In this document: in pieces, positions 54,749 to 62,075 of the stretch
How the letters are laid out: every line of letters starts with the position of its first letter
Position numbering within the stretch: the stretch's first letter is position 1
Source of the DNA: Spirochaetota bacterium
GTDB lineage: Bacteria > Spirochaetota > Spirochaetia > SPDA01 > JAJSAL01
NCBI GenBank assembly: GCA_024274705.1
Contig: JAJSAL010000057.1
Span: forward strand, 1-64,000
DNA length: 64,000 nt
Direction: 5' to 3'
Translations under genes and position numbers: made by a program
The notes under the pieces: model-generated
Told to the model about the DNA's origin: nothing
Seen by the model: the letters and a program-made list of their open reading frames with translations, nothing else
Database searches by the model: none

Positions 54749-55231
54749 ATGGGGGATTTTTTTATCGTCCTTAGTATCAATGTGAGTATTCTTTTCCTGA
54801 TGTTTCTGTATTTCAGGGGAAGACTCGTGCGGTTTGTAAAATCAAATCTCGTACTCGATCAGATACGGGAAGAAGTTGATATGATGATCATAGAAATGAA
54901 CCAGACCACCAACAGGAATATAGGACTTATTGAAGAGAGACTGCAATACTTAAGCGAGCTTACTGCCAAGGCGGATAAAAGCATACTGCAGCTTAGTAGA
55001 ACGGTAGAGCAGAAAAAAAAAGAAGTTCTTGTCTACAATGATCTTAAGAAACGGGCACCCATGGTACATCAGGATAGTGTTCAGGATTTTCCGTTGGAAC
55101 TGACGTTAAACCAGCGGGTACTGCAGATGTATAAAGATGGGATTTCAAAAGAAAAGATAGCCCACAACATCGATAAAACCTTAGGAGAAGTGGACCTGAT
55201 CCTCTCTCTGGAACTCCGGAAGGAGGTGTAA
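54749..55231 (+). CDS. membrane-anchored coiled-coil protein with HTH-like C-terminus
   Basis: The 160-residue protein has one membrane segment (about 5-22), a coiled coil (about 30-95) and a C-terminal helical part (NQRVLQMYKDGISKEKIAHNIDKTLGEVDLIL) shaped like a helix-turn-helix. Such layouts occur in DUF2802/DUF6115-like flagellar-associated proteins. The start ATG overlaps a second ATG out of frame. Its end overlaps the Hsp70 gene by 1 nt. Confidence 0.7.
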   Translation: MGDFFIVLSINVSILFLMFLYFRGRLVRFVKSNLVLDQIREEVDMMIIEMNQTTNRNIGLIEERLQYLSELTAKADKSILQLSRTVEQKKKEVLVYNDLKKRAPMVHQDSVQDFPLELTLNQRVLQMYKDGISKEKIAHNIDKTLGEVDLILSLELRKEV

Positions 55232-56934
55232 TGGCACCTTTGATCGGTATTGATCTTGGTACAACGAATAGTGTTGCTGCCTTTATGGATAACGGCGCTC
55301 CGAGAATTATCCCCAACAACAGGGGAAATCTGCTTACACCTTCAGTTGTTGCATTCACAAAGGAAGGCGAAATTCTGGTAGGAGAATCTGCAAAAAACCA
55401 GGCAGTAATCAATGCGGACAGGACGGTAAGGCTGGTCAAGCGTTTCATTGGAACCGGTAAGACCATAACCGTCAGCGGTAAAAGGTATACTCCCGAATAT
55501 ATCAGTTCCCTTATTTTAAAAAAAATGAAGGATGATGCGGAGACCTTTCTCGGAGAAGAGGTAAAGGACGTTGTGGTTTCCATTCCGGCTCATTTCAATG
55601 AGCATCAGCGCCGGGGTACCAAGAAGGCGGGCTCCCTGGCAGGATTAAGAGTGCGAAGTCTCATCAATGAGCCGACTGCAGCCGCCCTTGCATACGCTGT
55701 GGGAGGAGAAGCATCGAGCAACATCCTGGTATATGATTTCGGCGGCGGTACCTTCGATTCTACTCTGCTTCGCAGAGAAGGCAAGACGTTTCATGTACTC
55801 TCAACAAACGGTGATGGATTTCTCGGCGGGAGTAACTTTGATGAGGTGCTTGTTCAGAAGGCGGCAGAATGGTTCAAAATAAACGATGGAATAGACATAA
55901 GGCAGGATAATATACTGGTCCAGCAGGTAAGAGAGCATGTTGAGAATGCAAAAATCGAACTCTCTTCCAGGGATTCAGCGACAATTGCTCTACCCTTTAT
56001 TTCCATGAAAGGCTCTCCTATGCATCTGAGTTGTACAATAGAGCGAATCGATTTTGAACGGGAAATTGACCGGTTTTTGCGGCAAACCATGGATATAACA
56101 TTGAAAACTGTGAAAGAGGGGGGGTGCACTCCCAAGGATATCAATGTACTGATCTTAGCAGGAGGTTCAAGTCGTATTCCCAGGATATCCAGGTATTTAC
56201 ACGATTACTTTTCCTTGCTGCCTAAATCGAGAATAAACCCGGAAGAGGTAGTTGCTTTGGGAACGGCAGTGCAGGCTTCCATTATCAGTGCTCAGAAAGA
56301 AAGAGAAGGTATACAGTTTCGGGATGTCATGTCCCACTCCCTTGGTGTTGAAGTCGATGACGGACGATGTATCCGGATAGTGGAAAAAAACACGAGGATC
56401 CCGCTGAAGAACAGCAGGATTTTTACCACTGTCGAAAACTTCCAGCGTGTTGTCGAAATTCATGTACTCCAGGGGGAAGATGATCGAGCCTCCAAAAACG
56501 TTTCTCTCGGCCGTTTTACCCTCTCGGGTATAAAAGGCGACCGGAAGGGAAGTCCACATATCGAAGTCCTGTTTTCGGTGGATGAAGATGGGATCGTCAG
56601 CGTGAACGCAGTTGACCGGGATACCCTGGTCAAACAGAGTATTACCCTGTTATCATCGGGACAATCGGAAGAGTCTGCACGGAATGTCCCGGAAATGATC
56701 GAAAGGGTGAATATGCTTAAAAATTCGATAGAACATGCCTTTGCAGGACAGACAAAAAGTCTCCCCCGGGAATTTCAGCAGGAAATAGAGGCGGCGTTGG
56801 AAGGTGCTGACAGAGCGCTTTCGGCACGGGATAAAGGCAAGATCCACGAGTACAGGATCGTACTGGAGGCTCTGGTTGGGGAACTGAGAACAGCACTCCA
56901 CGAGGAAAAAAAGACGGGTTATGAACAGGCTTGA
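55231..56934 (+). CDS. Hsp70 (DnaK-type) chaperone paralogue
   Basis: The 567-residue protein has an intact Hsp70 ATPase domain: GIDLGTTNS at 6-14, NEPTAAALAYAVGG near 150, LVYDFGGGTFDST, and ILAGGSSRIP. A substrate domain follows from about 365, with a shortened lid compared with the 630-640 residues of housekeeping DnaK. The J-domain gene next to it overlaps its end by 14 nt. This is therefore probably a specialised Hsp70, not the main DnaK; its clients are unknown. No grpE is nearby. Confidence 0.9.
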   Translation: MAPLIGIDLGTTNSVAAFMDNGAPRIIPNNRGNLLTPSVVAFTKEGEILVGESAKNQAVINADRTVRLVKRFIGTGKTITVSGKRYTPEYISSLILKKMKDDAETFLGEEVKDVVVSIPAHFNEHQRRGTKKAGSLAGLRVRSLINEPTAAALAYAVGGEASSNILVYDFGGGTFDSTLLRREGKTFHVLSTNGDGFLGGSNFDEVLVQKAAEWFKINDGIDIRQDNILVQQVREHVENAKIELSSRDSATIALPFISMKGSPMHLSCTIERIDFEREIDRFLRQTMDITLKTVKEGGCTPKDINVLILAGGSSRIPRISRYLHDYFSLLPKSRINPEEVVALGTAVQASIISAQKEREGIQFRDVMSHSLGVEVDDGRCIRIVEKNTRIPLKNSRIFTTVENFQRVVEIHVLQGEDDRASKNVSLGRFTLSGIKGDRKGSPHIEVLFSVDEDGIVSVNAVDRDTLVKQSITLLSSGQSEESARNVPEMIERVNMLKNSIEHAFAGQTKSLPREFQQEIEAALEGADRALSARDKGKIHEYRIVLEALVGELRTALHEEKKTGYEQA

Positions 56935-57541
56935 GTCATACCTCATTCTTGGACTTCAACCTCTGGCGAGTAAGCACGAAATACGGGATGCATTCCGCAC
57001 ACTGGCGAAACGGCTCCACCCGGACAGTGCCGGAATCAAAGGAAACAGTCATGAGTTCGGCCGTGTTGTATCGGCATATAATGCCCTTACCCGGGAAGCT
57101 CCCGGGCTGGTACATTTTCCTGATCGGCGGCATTACAAATCCAGGCCAAAACCTGCTCCCGGTTTTAATCTCTTTACTCTAGGGAATATAGTTATCCAGG
57201 GTAAAACAAAGGAACAGAGAGTATTTGCTGTCCGATCGCTGGGCAATTCCGGGCAAAAAGGGGCGTATGCGTTTCTCCGGAAGGCACTCTTCGACGAAAA
57301 AGAGCAGGTCGTAATCGAAGCGGTAACCGCAGTAGGCAGGTTGAAGGTCCTGCAGTCTGCCGGGGAATTGAGTTCGGTATTTACCAGGGGCAGTGTCGCG
57401 GTGAAACAGGCCGTTCTCGATGCTGTTGAAAAAGTCGGCTTACGCGGCGGATTCAATAATCTGGTACTCCAGGCAATGGAAGATCCCCACCCGGATATAC
57501 GGAGAAGAGGTCTTAAGCTTTTTCTAAAGAAACAGGAATGA
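56921..57541 (+). CDS. J-domain protein with HEAT-like repeats
   Basis: The 206-residue protein has an N-terminal J-domain (about 5-62) with the key H33-P-D motif in RLHPDSAG, enabling it to stimulate an Hsp70. No Gly/Phe or zinc-finger region follows. Instead residues about 85-200 form HEAT-like repeats (AVRSLGNSGQKGAYAFLRKALFDE; VIEAVTAVGRLK), which may bind a client. It overlaps the Hsp70 gene and precedes the CheA-like gene by 3 nt. A dedicated Hsp70/J pair is inferred. Confidence 0.85.
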   Translation: MNRLESYLILGLQPLASKHEIRDAFRTLAKRLHPDSAGIKGNSHEFGRVVSAYNALTREAPGLVHFPDRRHYKSRPKPAPGFNLFTLGNIVIQGKTKEQRVFAVRSLGNSGQKGAYAFLRKALFDEKEQVVIEAVTAVGRLKVLQSAGELSSVFTRGSVAVKQAVLDAVEKVGLRGGFNNLVLQAMEDPHPDIRRRGLKLFLKKQE

Positions 57542-57544
57542 CAC

Positions 57545-59473
57545 ATGGTTGAAAAAACTGATACGCCTCCGGCGGAAAAACTCATCGAAAAATTTTCTCA
57601 CGATTCACGGATACTCATCGAATCTCTAAGTACAATACTCCTGGATCTGGAGAAGGTTATTGGTGCGGAAGGTAAAGCTATCGAGGAGTTTGAAGAGAAG
57701 GTAAACCAGGCGTTTCGGGAAATTCACTCGCTTAAATCGGAATCATCTTATCTGGGTTATGAAGATGTTACTGATATCGCGAATGATATTGAAACCATAC
57801 TGGAAGAACTGAGAAGAGGGGACAGGGAGTTAACCCGGCACATCATCGATACGCTGCTGTCTCTTCTCGACTCCCTCGAGTCTTCCGTACATGAACGTAA
57901 AAAAGAATCTTCCCCGGTAGAAAGGTTCCGTAGTGATGGTGTTGAATTACAGCCTGAAAGTGAAGAACCCCAGCGGGGTGTGCAGTTTGATGAATTTGAG
58001 AAGAACCTGATACTCGAGGCCCGCGAGCGGGGGGAAAAAGTTTACCGCATGGTGTGTGAAATAGATGACTCGGAATCCATGAAATATCCCAGAATCTATT
58101 TAATCATCAACAACCTTGAGATTCTGGTTAATGTCATCAAAGTGATACCTGATATTGAAGAGATCGAGAAAAAAGACATTTCCGAAGTGGTACTCTATTT
58201 TTCCAGCAGTGTCGAAGAAAAGGATATCTACAGCGCGGTCAATATCGATCAGATTAAAAGGATTCAGATTATTTCCGTTGATTATCCATCCCTCCCGGGA
58301 GGGTGGGAACAGGGAAGCTCCCCCTCTGTATCTCCCGGGTCCAGGATTCGACAGAAGTATACCCGTATTGAAGCGGAACGTCTTGACGATCTTCTCGGTT
58401 ATGTGGATGAAATGCATTTCAATCTCCACAGGATGGATAAGACCTTTGATCAGTTTATGAAGATGAATACCCGGAAGGAATTCGACGGACTTTCTGCACT
58501 TATCTCGGCGATGGAGGCTGAGCTGAAATTAATGCGGATGGAACCTTTCAGCCGGGAGTTCAACCGTCTTCCCAGGCTGGTCAGGGACGCTTCGGGAAAG
58601 CTCGGCAAGAAGGTGGAAATAGAGGTTCAAGGCGGTGATATTACCATAGACCGCAGGCTTCTGGATATCTTATCGGATCCCATATTCCACTTGGTACGTA
58701 ACGCCGTTGATCATGGAATTGAAAAACCGGAAGAGAGAACTGCAGCAGGAAAGGCTGAAACGGGCACAATACTCGTATCTGCTGTCGTGGTGGAAGAACA
58801 GGTCATTATCCAGGTCGCAGACGACGGCAGGGTAATCGATAAAAACACCGTTTCTGCAAAAGCTCATGAACTGGGAATTCCGGTTACGGCTGTAGATTCT
58901 ATGGAAAACCTCTTTGCCCTGGTTTCCCATCCCGGGTTCAGCACGGCTTCCGATGTAAGTGATTATTCCGGACGGGGTGTGGGACTCGATTTGGTCGCCC
59001 AGAAGATCAAGCAGATAGAATGTGCATCGATCCGAATGGTGACCAGACCGGGAGAAGGGACGATTTTTACGATTACCATCCCTAAAGGGTTTTCCCTGCT
59101 TCCCCTGGTTCTGGCGAAATCGAAGGAAATGACCCTTGCGGTACCCAAACGGAGTATAGAGGAGACTGTCGCCATCGCATCAGGCAATTTTACCCGGAAT
59201 GAAGAGGGGGCACTCCTGTATGGAGGAATTCCAGTGTTTACCGTTAACGGGCGAGTGCTGATGAAGGATAAGACACCGGAGGAACAGTTCGGCATCATTA
59301 TCAGTCACTTAGGTGAAAAAGGGTGTCTCCTGGTGGATGAACTTCTCTTCGAAAAAGAAGTGCCCGAAGACACCATGTTCTTAGGTAAAGAGACTATCCC
59401 CCATATCTACCCTGTTACCCTTAATAAACGAAAGACCGACTTCTTTTATCTGAACCCGTCACTGATCGTATAA
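57545..59473 (+). CDS. CheA-like histidine kinase
   Basis: The 642-residue protein has an N-terminal Hpt domain with H61 in REIHSLKSESSYLG, a P3-like dimerisation region, the HATPase domain (N box HLVRNAVDHG with N386; GFSTASDVSDYSGRGVGLDLV), and a CheW-like C-terminal domain (about 520-640). The G1 box reads D426-D-G-R-V-I, lacking the second glycine of DDGxG, and the Hpt KGS motif is altered, so kinase activity may be weak or specialised. It is probably not the main CheA. It is the last gene of the plus-strand operon. Confidence 0.85.
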   Translation: MVEKTDTPPAEKLIEKFSHDSRILIESLSTILLDLEKVIGAEGKAIEEFEEKVNQAFREIHSLKSESSYLGYEDVTDIANDIETILEELRRGDRELTRHIIDTLLSLLDSLESSVHERKKESSPVERFRSDGVELQPESEEPQRGVQFDEFEKNLILEARERGEKVYRMVCEIDDSESMKYPRIYLIINNLEILVNVIKVIPDIEEIEKKDISEVVLYFSSSVEEKDIYSAVNIDQIKRIQIISVDYPSLPGGWEQGSSPSVSPGSRIRQKYTRIEAERLDDLLGYVDEMHFNLHRMDKTFDQFMKMNTRKEFDGLSALISAMEAELKLMRMEPFSREFNRLPRLVRDASGKLGKKVEIEVQGGDITIDRRLLDILSDPIFHLVRNAVDHGIEKPEERTAAGKAETGTILVSAVVVEEQVIIQVADDGRVIDKNTVSAKAHELGIPVTAVDSMENLFALVSHPGFSTASDVSDYSGRGVGLDLVAQKIKQIECASIRMVTRPGEGTIFTITIPKGFSLLPLVLAKSKEMTLAVPKRSIEETVAIASGNFTRNEEGALLYGGIPVFTVNGRVLMKDKTPEEQFGIIISHLGEKGCLLVDELLFEKEVPEDTMFLGKETIPHIYPVTLNKRKTDFFYLNPSLIV

Positions 59474-59577
59474 AGAAATGGTACATGATAAACGTAATAA
59501 TCGAATCAAAAAGGATACCGAGTCCAAACAACAGAGTAATACCTGTAAGGGTAGGGCGGTAGATTCCAAACGAATAT

Positions 59578-59617
59578 AAAAAGCAGAGAAATGGTAAAAA
59601 CCAAATTCCTGCTTTTC
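59578..59617. terminator. bidirectional hairpin between cheA-like and histone genes
   Basis: AAAAGCAG at 59579-59586 pairs with CTGCTTTT at 59609-59616, and the inner GAAATGGT pairs roughly with ACCAAATTC, giving a long stem between two convergent genes. An A-run on its left gives a U-run after the stem for the minus-strand transcript. It can stop the histone mRNA and perhaps the plus-strand operon. Confidence 0.6.
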
Positions 59618-59638
59618 ACTTCATGTATCAGCTGCCGA

Positions 59639-59827
59639 TTACTGGATGTCCTTCTCCTGCACGGTTTTTCTCTTGCTGTTCTTTGCATTCTCAATTGCTG
59701 CATCACACACTTCTCTGACTTTGTCAGAGAGCACATCAATTACTTTAGCAGAACAGTTAAGCCCACCGGTGGTCTTAATGTAGTTTTTTACTTTAGAAGC
59801 TACTACCAAGGTTTCATTTTCAGCCAT
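59639..59827 (-). CDS. bacterial histone-fold protein
   Basis: The 62-residue protein looks like a single histone fold: a short first helix (VASKVKNYIKTTGG), a loop, a long second helix (AKVIDVLSDKVREVCDAAIENAKNSK), then RKTV and a brief third helix (QEKDIQ). R-K-T-V before the last helix matches archaeal histones (GRKTV...DI) and the small bacterial histones known from Bdellovibrio and Leptospira. The ATG at 59827 has AGGAG 7 nt upstream; an ATG at 59833 abuts that site. It is monocistronic with its own likely promoter. Chromatin binding is inferred. Confidence 0.82.
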   Translation of the reverse strand: MAENETLVVASKVKNYIKTTGGLNCSAKVIDVLSDKVREVCDAAIENAKNSKRKTVQEKDIQ

Positions 59828-59864
59828 TTGCATCTCCTGTGATAAAAAGTATTAGAATTCATCG

Positions 59865-59894
59865 ATTATCAGAGATTTATATCCTTCAAATCAA
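59865..59894 (-). promoter_or_regulatory. likely promoter of the histone-fold gene
   Basis: On the minus strand a TTGATT -35 (59889-59894) and GATAAT -10 (59865-59870) are spaced by 18 nt. A start near 59858 would give a leader of about 30 nt before the ATG at 59827. Confidence 0.45.
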
Positions 59895-59937
59895 CTGATC
59901 GTATTCTATCAGGTTTATCAAAGGAATAAAACAATAT

Positions 59938-60144
59938 TTAAACCCCCTGCATTAAACCTATATAATGCCCAGACAGGCAAGTACAAAGAAAAAAGTTTAT
60001 GTGAAAAGTAATGGAAAAGATAGTCGAAATGTCAAGAGCGTTCGGTGTAACGGCTGCCGTTGGTGAAGGTGAATGAACCGTGGCACCGGTGGAGCTGTGA
60101 AATCGTTAGGCCGGGATGTTTACTGTGTCCCGCAGCAGCTTTTT
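59938..60144 (+). ncRNA. candidate small structured RNA with promoter and terminator
   Basis: In the 439-nt gap between 59828 and 60266 no protein gene fits. A perfect TATAAT at 59961-59966 with TTAAAC 17 nt upstream (59938-59943) could start a plus-strand RNA near 59973. The RNA would contain hairpin AACGG/CCGTT (60049-60061), GC-rich CACCGGTG, and end in a nested stem (AGCTG 60093-60097 with CAGCT 60136-60140; CGGGA 60112-60116 with TCCCG 60128-60132) followed by T5. I see no match to SRP RNA, tmRNA, RNase P or 6S RNA. It might instead be a leader or chance structure. Confidence 0.35.
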
Positions 60145-60149
60145 ATAAT

Positions 60150-60192
60150 AAAAAAAAAGCGGTATGCCTGGACGTCAAAATGGCATACCGTC
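60150..60192 (-). terminator. rho-independent terminator of the PBP-maf operon
   Basis: CGGTATGCC at 60160-60168 pairs perfectly with GGCATACCG at 60182-60190, a 9-bp stem with a 13-nt loop. On the minus strand it is followed by a T9 run (A-run 60150-60158 on the plus strand). It lies 77 nt past the maf stop. A second hairpin, AAAGAAC/GTTCTTT (60234-60252), lies between. Confidence 0.85.
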
Positions 60193-60266
60193 TTTATATG
60201 AGCAGGACTTAACTACTCTTTTTTTAATTTCGGAAAGAACCGTCTGTTCTTTAGGATAAAAATCGG

Positions 60267-62075
60267 TCAGAGAAGGAGTAATGCCCTTTCCAGGTGGAGG
60301 ACGTGATAATCTATGGATTCAACAAGGCGGGAATAGAGGGTATACGATTTCTCCAGTGCCTGTTCAGGTGAAGCAGGGGAACTCGAAAGAATATCCACTG
60401 ATACATCATACAAGAGGAACCCGGCGATATCACGGATCTCTGCGGCCATAATTGCCTGGTCTGATTCTTCGAGTTCGGAAATAAGATGGTGTACCGGATT
60501 ACCGGACCGCATCTCCTGTTTGACAGCTGTTGTTAATTCACAGCACCTGGCCGCCAGTTCCTTTAAACCGGACAATGCTTCGATAAGGCCGACAGTCGAT
60601 TTCCTTACCAGTTCTCTGCGTTTCGGGATAACATCTCCATGGCGGCGGAGATGTTCCAGTTTAGTATCGATTTCTTTTCGTTTTTCCTCAAGATTCAATA
60701 CATCCTCCAGGGTCCACCGGTCCATTCCAGTGATACGTGCTCCCCGGGAAGAAAGGGTTTTCGTTATGGTACCGGTGTGAATCTTCATCTGCTGTTCAAA
60801 CCACCGTTTATACACGATAAGGCGTTTATCGGTAAGCACGGTTGAGCCCCTGTTATTTTCGATTAAAAAAGGCGCAGCCTCGTAGAGATATCTGAACTGC
60901 GCTGTTTCTGCCGGTTGGAGTCGGTTCGCCAGGTACAGAAGTCTTTCTTCGAAAAAGCTGCTTTTGAAATGGGTTGCCATACCGGGGAATCCGAGATCCA
61001 GACCGGTAAAAATGACCGGGCTGTTTCCCATATATCTGCAGAGATCCCACGCCGTAGTCGCCACCGAACCTCCTGCCCCCAGTTTCCCCTTAATACCGGT
61101 ATCTTGTTCAATAAACCTCCCTAATGGGAAAAGGGAACTACAGAAAAAAGCAGGACCCTTATGGATCCTGAATATCGATGGATGGGTTGAAGACTCAGAC
61201 ACGAGAATTGAGTCCGATGCGGTGCAGTGATCCATGTGCCGGGAATTCCAGTACTGGGGATCAACAACAACGAGAATATCCGGTATAACCCCATATGCTA
61301 AACAGCCCCGTAAGGATGTATCCACCGCTACCAGAACACAATGTTTACGGATCTCTTTCAGGTAAGGGAGCATCGCATCGAGGCTTGGACCGCCGGCAAT
61401 CACACATGCGGGAATCCCGGAAAAAAAGTTCTCGAAAAGGCTGATGCCCGGTGTTTCTATAAGGCGGGGAATATTCTTTAATAAATTGCGCACCCACACC
61501 TTGCCGAATCGTTTCAAGGTGTTTTTATTGATCGTTTCCCTTTCTGAAAAAGTGTTCACTGTATCTTTAATCTCTTCGAACTCCCCTTGACGAATATCCT
61601 TAAGAGAACGGAGGATATAGCATCCGACGTTTTTTGCTTTTACCGTTTCGAGAAAGCCCAGCACCGTCCGGGCATTGACCCCTATTAGAAGACTGATGCC
61701 GGGGTGCGTCAATACAGCATCGAGGTTTCGGGCTTCAAGAGCTTTTAGGAAATATGAGGGGTCCGGTTCGAACACAACTACCGGTGTATCCGGGTACGTT
61801 CGGATAAAACGTTCTACCTGATATCCAAGACCAAACCCGGCAAAAATACACACTTCCGGAGCCCGGGGAAACTCTTTCGTTATCAGCTTTTCTGCTTCTT
61901 TTTCAGGGTCATGACTGCTGTGAATGAACACACCTTTGATCTTTGCTGTTGGTATACCTTGTGGAGTGGTATGGATTTCCATGGATTGAGCAGGGAGATG
62001 GGTGTCCAGGATGGATTGAGTGAGATCCGGATCCAGGGACCGGAGTAATGCAATATTTTTCTCGTAGAAATTCAT
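60267..62075 (-). CDS. Maf/DUF115 (6-hydroxymethylpterin pyrophosphokinase MptE-like) protein
   Basis: The 602-residue protein matches the DUF115/Maf family, with FAGFGLGYQVERF and VFEPDPSYF in the N-terminal part and AGGPSLD at 227-233 in the central Rossmann-like core, then LGAGGSVATTAWDLCRYMG. Maf proteins are thought to attach nonulosonic sugars to flagellins; members with unknown substrates are common. The ATG at 62075 overlaps the PBP stop in an ATGA, with TGGAG 7 nt ahead. Flagellin genes are not in the window, so a flagellar role is inferred. Confidence 0.82.
   Translation of the reverse strand: MNFYEKNIALLRSLDPDLTQSILDTHLPAQSMEIHTTPQGIPTAKIKGVFIHSSHDPEKEAEKLITKEFPRAPEVCIFAGFGLGYQVERFIRTYPDTPVVVFEPDPSYFLKALEARNLDAVLTHPGISLLIGVNARTVLGFLETVKAKNVGCYILRSLKDIRQGEFEEIKDTVNTFSERETINKNTLKRFGKVWVRNLLKNIPRLIETPGISLFENFFSGIPACVIAGGPSLDAMLPYLKEIRKHCVLVAVDTSLRGCLAYGVIPDILVVVDPQYWNSRHMDHCTASDSILVSESSTHPSIFRIHKGPAFFCSSLFPLGRFIEQDTGIKGKLGAGGSVATTAWDLCRYMGNSPVIFTGLDLGFPGMATHFKSSFFEERLLYLANRLQPAETAQFRYLYEAAPFLIENNRGSTVLTDKRLIVYKRWFEQQMKIHTGTITKTLSSRGARITGMDRWTLEDVLNLEEKRKEIDTKLEHLRRHGDVIPKRRELVRKSTVGLIEALSGLKELAARCCELTTAVKQEMRSGNPVHHLISELEESDQAIMAAEIRDIAGFLLYDVSVDILSSSPASPEQALEKSYTLYSRLVESIDYHVLHLERALLLL

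Noticed and set aside
59973-60144. SRP (4.5S), 6S or tmRNA gene
   Set aside because: The SRP apical GGAAGG...AGCAGCC motif is absent, no long closing stem as in 6S is present, and no tRNA-like acceptor or tag frame is visible.
60234-60252. Second terminator after maf
   Set aside because: The AAAGAAC/GTTCTTT stem is present, but on the minus strand it is followed by CCGAAATTAAAAAAA rather than a T-run; the hairpin at 60160-60190 is the better terminator.
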